Source: Geminicoccaceae bacterium (lineage in GTDB: Bacteria > Pseudomonadota > Alphaproteobacteria > Geminicoccales > Geminicoccaceae). Taken from it: 64,000 bases of DNA. Below the pieces are notes generated by a model, which worked only from the letters and a program-made list of their open reading frames with translations, ran no database searches and was not told where the DNA came from. The translations under genes and the position numbers were made by a program. The DNA is taken from contig JACKIN010000014.1 of the NCBI GenBank assembly GCA_020638495.1, forward strand, positions 1 to 64,000, read 5' to 3'. This document shows, piece by piece, positions 1-7,915 of the stretch (positions within the stretch are counted from its first letter, which is position 1; each line of letters opens with the position of its first letter).

Positions 1-309
1 CTTAATTAGGCCAAACAGCAGCGTGGCACAAATTTCAATGCGGTTCGACCACTTCGGCCTACCCGCGTAAGAAGAAAACTGCCGACTTATCGCCGAATGC
101 AATAGATCAACACTCTTCGGTCCGACCCCTCCGATTCCTTCGCCAATCTTGAAGAAATAGTCCACCAAAAGAAAGTGGGCGTCAAAAATCTCTTGTAGCC
201 CGATCGAGAAATTACCAAAATATGGGTCGCCGCCTGAAAGATGCAAATCACAAATTCTACGATACTCTACTCGAACGTCATCACGAAAGACTTCGTCAAA
301 TTTGCTCAT
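1..309 (-). CDS. Fic/Doc-like protein, 3' part cut off by the window edge
   Basis: An open frame of 103 codons runs from an ATG at 309 through base 1 without a stop, so the C-terminus lies outside the window. An in-frame TAA two codons upstream fixes the start at or after 309; AAAGG sits almost directly on the ATG. The translation has the layout of the Doc (death-on-curing)/Fic family: a GGVGPKSVDLLHSAI segment resembles the Doc 'GlRDxxLLesAl' stretch, followed by a helix (ICATLLFGLIK) that in the family directly precedes the catalytic HPFxxGNKR motif. That motif would fall just past the edge and is not seen. No antitoxin gene is visible upstream. The family match is by eye; another helical protein of unknown function is possible. 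Confidence 0.5.
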   Translation of the reverse strand, partial: MSKFDEVFRDDVRVEYRRICDLHLSGGDPYFGNFSIGLQEIFDAHFLLVDYFFKIGEGIGGVGPKSVDLLHSAISRQFSSYAGRPKWSNRIEICATLLFGLIK

Positions 310-480
310 CCTTTAGACTTTCAGAAAATTATGCACACGCACATCTCGCTTGGACATCTATGGACAACCAGTTGTCCGCAAATGTAACAGGAACCCGCAC
401 GGGATTCTCCATATGGTATGTCGTCCAACAGTTAGGCCACCGACAACCTGCGTACGGATGAGCCTTCGGCCTCCACCACA
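1..480. other. Low-GC segment at left edge
   Basis: Base composition is about 45-50% GC by eye, against about 70% for the rest of the window, and the change is abrupt near 480. The only plausible gene is the partial Fic/Doc-like frame; 310-557 otherwise shows no coding frame I can support. This is compatible with an acquired segment, but no integrase, tRNA boundary or terminal repeat is visible. Confidence 0.5.
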
Positions 481-557
481 GCCGAAAGAGACCCCTCAAC
501 GTCTATGCGGGTCGAGGCAGAAGCCCACAACCTCGCTCACGTCGTTCCGAGCGCCGC

Positions 558-1424
558 CTATAGCCCGAAGATGGACGCCATGCCGGTGCGCTGGCCGAGC
601 TCGGCCATGGCGGCGTCGGAGATGGTCTCGTGCCCACCGCCGGCGGCGCGCAGGATGGTCGGCAGGAGGCCCACGTCGCCGGCGGAATTGAGGAAGATGC
701 CGGGCCGGCCGAGCACCCACTGGACGGCTTTCGTGATATCCGCCTCGCCCTCGAGCGGCTGGTACCAGGTCGGGTGGTCGCGCTTCGCCCCGGCGGCCCA
801 GGGGCCGCGGGCGATGGCCTTGATGGTCTGCACGGCCACGCCGCGCGCCTCGCACAAGGCGAGCGTCGCCTCGAAGTCCCGGGCATAGGTGGGATGCCGG
901 GCGCATTGCCAGCCCCAGGGCATCAGCACCGAATCGAAGGGGAAGCGCTCGAGGCTGCGGCGGTGCATGGCGGCCACCGTCCAGCCGTGGCCGGTGACGC
1001 CGATGAAGCGCACCAGCCCGGCTTCCCTGGCCTCGATCGCCGCATCGAGGGCACCGTCGGGCGACAGCGCCCGCTCCCACTCGTCCGGGTGGAAGAGCGC
1101 GTGGAGCTGGAGCAGGTCGATGCGGTCGGTGCGCAGGCGCTCGAGCGAGCGGTGAATCTCGTCGCGCGCGGCGGCGTGGTCGCGCTCGCCCGTCTTGGTG
1201 GCGAGGAAGAAGTCGTCGCGGTGCCGGTCCATCCAGGGGCCGATCCGAAGCTCGGCGTCGCCGTAGCTGGCGGCCACGTCGATGTGGTTGACGCCATGCT
1301 CCAGGAGGAGGTCGAGCACCGCGTCGGCGGTGCCCTGATCCGCCTTGCCGAGGGCCGCGGCGCCGAAGATCACCGCCGAGCTGTCGTGCCCGGTGCGGCC
1401 GAAGGGACGTCGCTCGATGGTCAT
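558..1424 (-). CDS. Aldo/keto reductase family oxidoreductase
   Basis: NAD(P)H-dependent aldehyde/ketone reductase of the AKR fold, 288 residues, cytoplasmic. The AKR catalytic tetrad is readable: Asp49 and Tyr54 (in IDVAASYGD), Lys77 (ATKTGE) and His108 (LQLHAL). The frame is open upstream to 1583, but the ATG at 1424 (MTIERRPFGRTG) matches the usual AKR N-terminus and was chosen. It is the last gene of a minus-strand run comA-like, tctC, tctB, AKR, separated from tctB by 59 bases with a small palindrome. It may reduce an intermediate of the compound imported by the adjacent transporter; substrate unknown. Confidence 0.85.
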   Translation of the reverse strand: MTIERRPFGRTGHDSSAVIFGAAALGKADQGTADAVLDLLLEHGVNHIDVAASYGDAELRIGPWMDRHRDDFFLATKTGERDHAAARDEIHRSLERLRTDRIDLLQLHALFHPDEWERALSPDGALDAAIEAREAGLVRFIGVTGHGWTVAAMHRRSLERFPFDSVLMPWGWQCARHPTYARDFEATLALCEARGVAVQTIKAIARGPWAAGAKRDHPTWYQPLEGEADITKAVQWVLGRPGIFLNSAGDVGLLPTILRAAGGGHETISDAAMAELGQRTGMASIFGL

Positions 1425-1459
1425 CGCCAGTGTCTCCGCTCGTCGAATGGGGCCAGTCG

Positions 1460-1474
1460 GGTTGCGTCGCAACC
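1460..1474. repeat. Perfect 7-1-7 palindrome between tctB and the AKR gene
   Basis: GGTTGCG-T-CGCAACC is a perfect inverted repeat in the 59-base gap between the two minus-strand genes. It could fold as an mRNA hairpin that lowers downstream expression, or be an operator. No U-tract follows, so it is not a classical terminator. Confidence 0.4.
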
Positions 1475-1483
1475 GGCCCGCTC

Positions 1484-1984
1484 TCAGCCGGTGAGCAGGC
1501 CGATCAGGTGACCGTAGGGCAGGCGCAGCGAGAAGCCGTAGGCGAAGACGGCATGCAGCGCCGCGATCGGCAGGATCGACCATAGCAGCACCGTCACCGG
1601 GTTGACGATGCCGAGAATCACGAAGGTCAGGGCGATGCCGATGGCATTGCCGAGATGCAGGCCGAAGAAGGCGGGAAACGCCAGGATGACGCTCCAGACG
1701 GCGATGATCAGGAGCAGCCGCGGCGGCTCGCCCTCGCCGTCGACCTCGAGGAACGGATCGTCGGTCGGGTCGAAGGGGTCGTGGCCGCCGGCCGGCCGGC
1801 GCTCCCGCCAGAGGCTGACGACGAGGAGCAGGAGTCCGAGCACACCCACCAGCGCCACGGCGAGGCGCGGCATGATGGTCTGCTCGCCGCTGCCGCCGGC
1901 GAAGGTCGGGATCAGCCAGAACCAGGCGGCGAGGCTGACCCCGATCACCACCAGCGCCTGCAGAGAGTCACCACGGGCGCTCAC
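1484..1984 (-). CDS. tctB: TTT transporter small membrane subunit TctB
   Basis: Small integral-membrane subunit of a tripartite tricarboxylate transporter, 166 residues. Four hydrophobic segments are apparent: residues ~8-28, 40-60, 88-108 and a long C-terminal pair, with an acidic loop (DPFDPTDDPFLEVDGEGE) between the pairs. This is the TctB pattern. It starts 6 bases after the tctC stop, so the two are co-transcribed. The large permease TctA is encoded on the opposite strand at 6276-7769, so the transporter is split over two divergent operons. Confidence 0.85.
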   Translation of the reverse strand: MSARGDSLQALVVIGVSLAAWFWLIPTFAGGSGEQTIMPRLAVALVGVLGLLLLVVSLWRERRPAGGHDPFDPTDDPFLEVDGEGEPPRLLLIIAVWSVILAFPAFFGLHLGNAIGIALTFVILGIVNPVTVLLWSILPIAALHAVFAYGFSLRLPYGHLIGLLTG

Positions 1985-1990
1985 CCTTCG

Positions 1991-2965
1991 TCACTCGGTC
2001 AGGTACGCCTTGAGCTCGGCGGCGTCGTCCATGACGCCGACCATCAGCTCCCGGTACTCGTCGCCCGGCATCCAGCGCGGCGTGAGGTCGAGCTCGCGCA
2101 GCCGCGCCTGCACCTCGGGGTCCTCGACCACCGCCTGCAGCGCCGCGGCGAGCGCCTCGACCCGCTCGGGCGGCGTGTCGCCGCGCATCGCGTAGCCGTA
2201 TTGCAGCTTGACGACGTAGTCGGCACCCAGCTCCTCGAAGGTCGGCACGTCCGGCATGCCGAACGCGTCGAGGCCGCCCGGCGTCAGGGTCGCCATGATC
2301 TTCAGCCCGTCGCTCCGCCCGGCCTGCCAGGCCGAGGTGCCGACACCGGTCTCGGCCAGCGTGACGTGGCCGCCGAGGATCGCGGCCGAGCCCTCGGCAC
2401 CGGAGCGGAACGGCACGAGGCGGATGTTGAGCTCGTTCTTCTTGGCGAACGCCTCCATCACGCGCGACGACCAAAAGGAACCGCCGTCGGCGAAGGTCAC
2501 CGGCGTTTCCTTGGCGTAGGCGACCAGCTCCTCGACGGTCTCGAAGGGCGCGTCGGTCCGGGCGAAGAGCACGCGCTCCTGCGGCATGAACCCGCCGAGG
2601 ATCGCCCAGTCGTCGAGGTCCACCGGCCGGTCCTGGAAGACCGAGGTGAACGGCCCGTCCGAGAGGAAGCTGACGAAGGTGTAGCCGTCGGCCGGCAGCT
2701 CCAGCGCCTCGTCCATGGCCAGCAGGCCACCAGCGCCCGGCCGGTTCTCGACCAGCACCCTGACACCCAGATTGGCTTCCAGCTTCTCGGCGATGATGCG
2801 GCTCGAGACATCGGTCATGCCACCGGCGCCGAAGCCGACGAGCACGGTGATGGGCTCGCTCGGATAGGCGTCCTGCGCCTGTGCCCCGGTCGCCGCCCCG
2901 GCGGCGAGGCCCCCGGAGACGAGGCCGAAGCCGAGCAGGCCGGCCAGTGCGATGCGCTTGGTCAT
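1991..2965 (-). CDS. tctC: TTT transporter substrate-binding protein TctC
   Basis: Periplasmic solute receptor of the Bug/TctC family, 324 residues. An N-terminal signal peptide (MTKRIALAGLLGFG, hydrophobic to about residue 30) is followed by the mature start AYPSEPITVLVGFGAGGMTD, and the family segments ENRPGAGG and DVPTFEELG are present. An AGGAGG ribosome binding site precedes the ATG at 2965. The gene lies 22 bases after the ComA-like gene. Bug proteins bind carboxylated solutes such as tricarboxylates, amino acids or sulfolactate; the ligand cannot be read from the sequence. Confidence 0.9.
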   Translation of the reverse strand: MTKRIALAGLLGFGLVSGGLAAGAATGAQAQDAYPSEPITVLVGFGAGGMTDVSSRIIAEKLEANLGVRVLVENRPGAGGLLAMDEALELPADGYTFVSFLSDGPFTSVFQDRPVDLDDWAILGGFMPQERVLFARTDAPFETVEELVAYAKETPVTFADGGSFWSSRVMEAFAKKNELNIRLVPFRSGAEGSAAILGGHVTLAETGVGTSAWQAGRSDGLKIMATLTPGGLDAFGMPDVPTFEELGADYVVKLQYGYAMRGDTPPERVEALAAALQAVVEDPEVQARLRELDLTPRWMPGDEYRELMVGVMDDAAELKAYLTE

Positions 2966-2987
2966 GATGGTTTCCTCCTGGTTCGAG

Positions 2988-3794
2988 CTAGTCGACGAGG
3001 CGCTGCGTCGGGCCCACCACGCCGAGGCCGACCCTGAGCGCCTCGGTCGCGATCAGGTCCTCGGCATGGACATTGGCAATGTTGACGTCGGGACCGAGCT
3101 CCCTGACCAGCGCCTTCTTCAGATCCTGGATGAGCGAGAGGGTGACGCCGCTGATCCAGGGCCCGGGCAGCTCGACCATCACCCGGTCGAAATCGAGCAC
3201 GGCACGCAGCTCGGCAAGCAGCTCCGGCTTCGGCCGGCCGCCCTCGACCAGCTCGGCCGCCTCGACCAGCACGAGCTCGGCGCCGGCGGCGAAGAACGCC
3301 TCGGCCTGGCCGATCAGCTCCGCCGCCTCGCTGGCCTCGTCCTTCGAGCCGACCTCGCCCATCACGGAGAGCCCATTCTCCAGCGCCAGCGCCACGGCCC
3401 GCGCCCGGTCCTCGTTGCTCAGGGGGATGCAGTTGTCGGAGATCTCGATGGTCTCGAAGCCGAGATTGCGTGCCTCGGCGAGGAAGGGGGCCACGGCCTG
3501 CCAGCCCTGGTTGGCCAGCACGTACTCGAAGAACTGCCCGCCGATGAAGGGCCGCACGCCGGCGTACCGGTAGAGGGCGAGCTTGTCGGTCAGATAGCCC
3601 CGCTTGTAGAGCCGCGCACTGCCCGTCACGATCTTGGCGAAGTCCACATAGTCGCCGCCCAGCTCGAGGATGTCCTCCTGATGGTGCAGCGGCAGGCCCC
3701 AGTCCGCCATCATCGTCAGGCCCGTCTTGCGGGGCTTGGTGGTGCTGCGGCCGGACGGCAGCTCGATGGCGGCGAAGGGATGCTGATCGGGCAT
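2988..3794 (-). CDS. Phosphosulfolactate synthase (ComA) family protein
   Basis: 268-residue protein of the ComA/HSA32 family, a TIM-barrel fold whose founding member adds sulfite to phosphoenolpyruvate to give phosphosulfolactate. Family-typical segments are visible: PRKTGLTMMADWG near the N-terminus, GGDYVDFAKIVTGSA, GFETIEISDN, VMGEVGSKDE and the PGPWI stretch. The frame is open to 3977 but the ATG at 3794, preceded by AGAGGA at good distance, fits the family start. First gene of the minus-strand operon with tctCB. In a bacterium without archaeal coenzyme M synthesis its role is open; a link to a sulfonate or another C3 acid handled by the transporter is inference. Confidence 0.8.
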   Translation of the reverse strand: MPDQHPFAAIELPSGRSTTKPRKTGLTMMADWGLPLHHQEDILELGGDYVDFAKIVTGSARLYKRGYLTDKLALYRYAGVRPFIGGQFFEYVLANQGWQAVAPFLAEARNLGFETIEISDNCIPLSNEDRARAVALALENGLSVMGEVGSKDEASEAAELIGQAEAFFAAGAELVLVEAAELVEGGRPKPELLAELRAVLDFDRVMVELPGPWISGVTLSLIQDLKKALVRELGPDVNIANVHAEDLIATEALRVGLGVVGPTQRLVD

Positions 3795-3811
3795 CGGTGA
3801 TCCTCTTTGTC

Positions 3812-3852
3812 GACTTCCGGCTTGAAGCGCGCTGGCGCCGAAGTCAAGCCGG
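3812..3852. promoter_or_regulatory. Inverted repeat in divergent promoter region
   Basis: CCGGCTTGA (3817-3825) and TCAAGCCGG (3844-3852) are a perfect 9-base inverted repeat with an 18-base spacer. A second inverted pair, GACTTC (3812-3817) and GAAGTC (3840-3845), is nested in it. The site sits just upstream of the ComA-like gene and between the two divergent transport operons, a typical place for a shared operator. No regulator gene is next to it, so the binding protein is unknown. Confidence 0.4.
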
Positions 3853-3892
3853 GGCAAGGCCCGCGCCGCGCGCCGATCGGCGCCCGCACCGG

Positions 3893-3922
3893 TTGACAGG
3901 TGCCGAGAAGCACCCATACGGT
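3893..3922 (+). promoter_or_regulatory. Candidate sigma-70 promoter for DUF3604-tctA
   Basis: A perfect -35 box TTGACA (3893-3898) is followed after 18 bases by TACGGT (3917-3922), a weak -10. The spacing is acceptable and the position fits a leader of about 70 bases before the ATG at 4000. Confidence 0.35.
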
Positions 3923-3999
3923 CGCCCGTCTCCGGCCGGCAATCGCCCGAACAGGCTGTCGCGGAAGCCCCCGGCAAATCCCACGGGAGAACCCGAGCG

Positions 4000-6243
4000 A
4001 TGCCCTTCTCCAGCTACATCCCGGACGAGCTCGGCACGGCGGAGATCACGCCCGAAGGCCCGCTCGAGGCCGGCAGCCACGTGCCGCTGACCATCACCTA
4101 CACGGCCGGCAAGTTCGGCATCGACGACACCGGTGCACTGAAGATCTCATGGCGCACCGCGTCGGATTCCGGCAAGCCGCAGTTCACCGACCCCAAGGCA
4201 CCCAACTACACGACCGCCATCGCCACCAATGGGGCCAGGCTCGAGGTCGAGTACAACCGCAACAACATCCGCCCCTGGGTGAACACGATCTTCGTCCGCG
4301 TGATGAGCGGATTCCTGCGTGCCGGCGAGCAGATCATCCTGAAGATCGGCGATCCGGCCAAGGGCTCACCCGGCTACCGACTGCAGACCTGCTGCGACGA
4401 GGACTTCCAGTTCCGTACCTTCGTCGACGCGTTCTCGACCTACGACTTCGTGGCCCTGCCGCAGTCGCCGACGCTCCGCCTCGTGCCTGGCCCGCCCGCC
4501 CGCTGGAAGGCGCACCTGCCGACGCTGCGGCGGACGGGCGACAGCTTCCGCCTCGCGATCGTGCCGGAGGACCGCTGGGGCAACCCGACCGACCGGGCCG
4601 ACCAGGAGATCGTGCTCGCCCCCAGCCTCGCCGCGGCGGGCCTGCCCGAGCGCGTCCGCCTGCGGCCGGGCGACGGCCCGCTTTTGATCGACGGCCTCTC
4701 CCTGCAGGAGCCGGGCGACCTCGCGATCGGGCTCGAGACGCCGGCGGGTGCGGTGCTCGGCCGCTCCAACCCGCTGCGGGTGGTGGACGAGACGCCCGTC
4801 CTGCATTTCTGGGGCGACCTGCACGGCCAGAGCAACGAGACCGTCGGCACCAACACGGTCCAGCAATACTACGCCTTCGCCCGCGACCGTGCCTTCGTCG
4901 ACATGGTCGCCCATCAGGGCAACGACTTCCAGATCGACGACGCGCTCTGGGCCGAGATCAACCGGCTCGCCGCCGAATACGACGAGCCCGGCCGCTTCGT
5001 GGCGCTGCCGGGCTACGAGTGGTCCGGCAATACCGGCATGGGCGGCGACCACAACGTGCTCTACGCCACCGAGGGGCGGCCGATCTACCGCTCGTCCAAG
5101 GTGCTGCTCGGCGAGAGCCAGGCGAAGGACCCCGTCTGCCCCAGGGTCGACGACCTCTTCAAGGCGCTCGAGGGCGAGGACGTGGTGGTGCTCGCCCATG
5201 TGGGCGGCCGGTACGCCGACATCGGCGTCGCCCATGACGGCCGGATCGAGCAGGCCGTGGAGGTGCATTCCTGCTGGGGCACCTTCGAATGGATCCTGCA
5301 CGATGCCTTCGCCCTGGGCTACCGCGTCGGCGTCGTCTGCCACAGCGACGACCACAAGGGCCGGCCGGGTGCCGCCTATCCGGGCGCCTCGCTCTTCGGC
5401 GCCATCGGCGGCCTCACCTGCTACCGCATGCCCAGCCTCGACCGGCCGAGCCTCCTGGCGGCGCTCCGCCACCGCCACCACTACGGCACCACCGGCACGC
5501 GCCTCTATCTCGACGTCACGGCCCGTTTTCCCGGCAAGGCCGAGCACTTCGACAGCGACCCTGCCCTGGGCCCGGCCGAGAGCCGCGCAGCAACGGAGGC
5601 CGTGATGGGCGATATCGTCCGGGCGGCCGGCGGCACGGTCGAGCTCGCCGTGGAGGTGATCGGCTCGGCGCCGATCGAGCGCGTGACGGTCTTCAACGGG
5701 GCCGAGCCCATCGCCGTCCATCGCCCGCACGGTGCCGCCGATCTCGGCCGCCGCATCCGGGTGATCTGGGAAGGGGCGGAGTATAGGGGCCGCAGCCGCG
5801 AGGTCTTCTGGCGCGGCACCTGCCGGCTCGCCGGCAACCGCTTCGAGCGCGCCCAGGCCTTCAACCTCTTCAACCAGGACAAGCCGCTGCTGCTCGCTGC
5901 CGACGGCAGCAGCGTCGGCTTCGACAACGTCACCACCGGCAATTTCGCCGGCTTCGACCTCTGGCTCGAGGATGCCGAGGCCGGCGAGCTCAGCTTCACC
6001 AGCGGCCCCGTCGAGGCGAAGGTGGCGATCGCGGAGATCGGCCTCGACGACACCGCCTTCCCGGCCGGCGGGCTCGGCAAGGGGTTGCGCCTCTTCCGCC
6101 TGCCGGACACGGGCCAGACCCACAAGCTGACCTTCACCCAGGAGGTCGAGCTGACGCCCGGCCGGGACAACCCGCTCTATGTCCGCGTCACCCAGGAGGA
6201 CGGCCACCAGGCCTGGTCGAGCCCGATCTACCTCATCCCCTGA
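4000..6243 (+). CDS. DUF3604 domain protein (PHP-like metallohydrolase)
   Basis: 747-residue protein of the DUF3604 family. The first ~260 residues are a beta-rich region; from residue ~268 comes a PHP-like metal site: HFWGDLHGQS, then VAHQGNDF, GYEWSGN, LAHVGGRYAD and CHSDDHKGRPG, with His/Asp residues typical of binuclear metallohydrolases. A further beta-rich region follows. No signal peptide is apparent. It is followed 32 bases downstream by tctA, so the two are likely one operon. The reaction is not established for the family; the pairing with a TTT permease suggests it processes the imported compound. Confidence 0.8.
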   Translation: MPFSSYIPDELGTAEITPEGPLEAGSHVPLTITYTAGKFGIDDTGALKISWRTASDSGKPQFTDPKAPNYTTAIATNGARLEVEYNRNNIRPWVNTIFVRVMSGFLRAGEQIILKIGDPAKGSPGYRLQTCCDEDFQFRTFVDAFSTYDFVALPQSPTLRLVPGPPARWKAHLPTLRRTGDSFRLAIVPEDRWGNPTDRADQEIVLAPSLAAAGLPERVRLRPGDGPLLIDGLSLQEPGDLAIGLETPAGAVLGRSNPLRVVDETPVLHFWGDLHGQSNETVGTNTVQQYYAFARDRAFVDMVAHQGNDFQIDDALWAEINRLAAEYDEPGRFVALPGYEWSGNTGMGGDHNVLYATEGRPIYRSSKVLLGESQAKDPVCPRVDDLFKALEGEDVVVLAHVGGRYADIGVAHDGRIEQAVEVHSCWGTFEWILHDAFALGYRVGVVCHSDDHKGRPGAAYPGASLFGAIGGLTCYRMPSLDRPSLLAALRHRHHYGTTGTRLYLDVTARFPGKAEHFDSDPALGPAESRAATEAVMGDIVRAAGGTVELAVEVIGSAPIERVTVFNGAEPIAVHRPHGAADLGRRIRVIWEGAEYRGRSREVFWRGTCRLAGNRFERAQAFNLFNQDKPLLLAADGSSVGFDNVTTGNFAGFDLWLEDAEAGELSFTSGPVEAKVAIAEIGLDDTAFPAGGLGKGLRLFRLPDTGQTHKLTFTQEVELTPGRDNPLYVRVTQEDGHQAWSSPIYLIP

Positions 6244-6275
6244 GAGCCTGAGCCGCGCATCGGGGCGGAGACCGC

Positions 6276-7769
6276 ATGCTCGACAACATCATCGCCGCGA
6301 TCGGTCTGGTCTTCACCTTCCAGAGCCTCGCCTTCGCCTGCTTCGGCGTCATCGTGGGCTTCGTCTTTGGGGCGTTGCCGGGGATCGGCGGCAATGTCGC
6401 CATCGGCCTGCTGATACCCTTCACGTTCTACCTCGATCCGGTGGTCGCCATCGTCTGCCTGCTCGCCATCGGCAAGGGTGCCAGCTTCGGCGGCAGCGTG
6501 CCGGCCATCCTGCTCAACATGCCGGGCACCTCGCAGGCCGCCTTCACCGCCATCGATGGCTACCAGCTCACCCGCCAGGGCAAATCGAAAAAGGCCCTGC
6601 ACATGGCGCTTTACGCGTCGGTCCTGGGTGATCTCCTGAGCGACGTGACCCTGCTTCTGGTGGCCGCCCCGCTCGCCATGGTGGCGCTCAAGATCGGCCC
6701 GCCGGAATATGCGGCGATCGTCTTCCTGGCGCTTCTGGTCATCGGGGCGATGGTCGGCTCGTCACCGGTCAAGGGCCTGATCTCGGCCGGGCTGGGCCTC
6801 GCGCTCGGCACGGTCGGCCGCGACCTCTTCACCAATATCGAGCGATTCACCTTCGGCGTCCGCCAGCTCGAGGGCGGCGTCAACGTCGTGCCCATGCTGC
6901 TCGGCCTCCTCGTCTTCTCCGAGGTGCTGGTGCAGCTCCGCCGCGAGCTTCTGGGCAAGGGCGTGCATGCCGACGGGGCGATGAAGTTCGACGCCAACTC
7001 CCCGCCGCTCAGCGGTCGCGAGCTGCGCAAGCATCTCCCGGCCATCCTCTATGGCGGCACCATCGGCACCATCGTCGGCGCCATTCCGGGGCTGGGCGCC
7101 ACGGTCGGCGCCTTTCTCGCCTACAGCGAGGCGAAGCGCACCGCACCCGCCGACGAGCCGGTCGGCCGTGGCTCGCTGCGCGGCATCGCCGCCGCCGAGG
7201 CCGGCAACAGTGCCGGGACCGGGGCCAACCTCATCCCGCTCGTCACCCTCGGCATCCCGGGCAATGTCGAGGCGGCCCTCGTGCTCGGCGCCTTCATGAT
7301 CCACGGGCTCACCCCGGGCCCCTTCCTCATGCAGCAGCAGGGCCCCCTGCTCTACGCCATCTTCATCAGCCTGATAGCAGCCAACCTGCTGCTCCTGCTG
7401 CTCGGCTTCGGCTTCCTCCGCCTCGCCCGCTACACGCTGATGATCAACCCGCGCATCCTCCTGCCGATCATCCTCGTCATCTCCACCTTCGGCACCTATG
7501 CTGCGACCCGCCAGCTCTTCGACGTCGTGGTCATGCTGGTCTTCGGCCTCGTCGGCTACGCGATGCGCCGCGCCGGCTTCTCGCCCATTCCCATGCTCAT
7601 CGCCTTCCTCCTCGGCCCCATCCTCGAGGACGGCATCCGCCGCTCGCTCCTCATGTCCGGCGGCGATCTTCTTATTTTCTTCGAGCGCCCGATCTCGCTG
7701 GCCTTCATTGCCCTGGCGATGATTTCGCTCTTCCTGCTCTTTCGCCGGATGGCCAAAGCGCGGGAGTGA
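6276..7769 (+). CDS. tctA: TTT transporter large permease TctA
   Basis: 497-residue, highly hydrophobic permease of the tripartite tricarboxylate transporter family, with about twelve membrane segments. Family landmarks are the N-terminal FGALPGIGGNVAIGLLIPFTF and the second half repeat AIPGLGATVGAFLAY, plus ILLNMPGTSQAAFTAIDGY. It supplies the pore for the TctB and TctC subunits encoded on the other strand, completing one transporter at this locus. Uptake is normally driven by an ion gradient, with TctC delivering the ligand in the periplasm. Confidence 0.92.
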   Translation: MLDNIIAAIGLVFTFQSLAFACFGVIVGFVFGALPGIGGNVAIGLLIPFTFYLDPVVAIVCLLAIGKGASFGGSVPAILLNMPGTSQAAFTAIDGYQLTRQGKSKKALHMALYASVLGDLLSDVTLLLVAAPLAMVALKIGPPEYAAIVFLALLVIGAMVGSSPVKGLISAGLGLALGTVGRDLFTNIERFTFGVRQLEGGVNVVPMLLGLLVFSEVLVQLRRELLGKGVHADGAMKFDANSPPLSGRELRKHLPAILYGGTIGTIVGAIPGLGATVGAFLAYSEAKRTAPADEPVGRGSLRGIAAAEAGNSAGTGANLIPLVTLGIPGNVEAALVLGAFMIHGLTPGPFLMQQQGPLLYAIFISLIAANLLLLLLGFGFLRLARYTLMINPRILLPIILVISTFGTYAATRQLFDVVVMLVFGLVGYAMRRAGFSPIPMLIAFLLGPILEDGIRRSLLMSGGDLLIFFERPISLAFIALAMISLFLLFRRMAKARE

Positions 7770-7915
7770 GTCGGGGCGGGGGCCGGCCGCCGGCTGGCTC
7801 GCGGGAATGTGCCGAAGAGCTCCTGCCGATTGCCTGTCGCGGCGCGTGTCCCGACCTGCCCCCCGTGTGCCGGCTGCCGCACGGATGACTGCCCAACGAA
7901 GGAAAGAACACGCCG

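Noticed and set aside
4366..6207. 613-codon minus-strand open frame opposite the DUF3604 gene
   Set aside because: Low-complexity translation without motifs; the plus-strand frame has the conserved metal-site segments.
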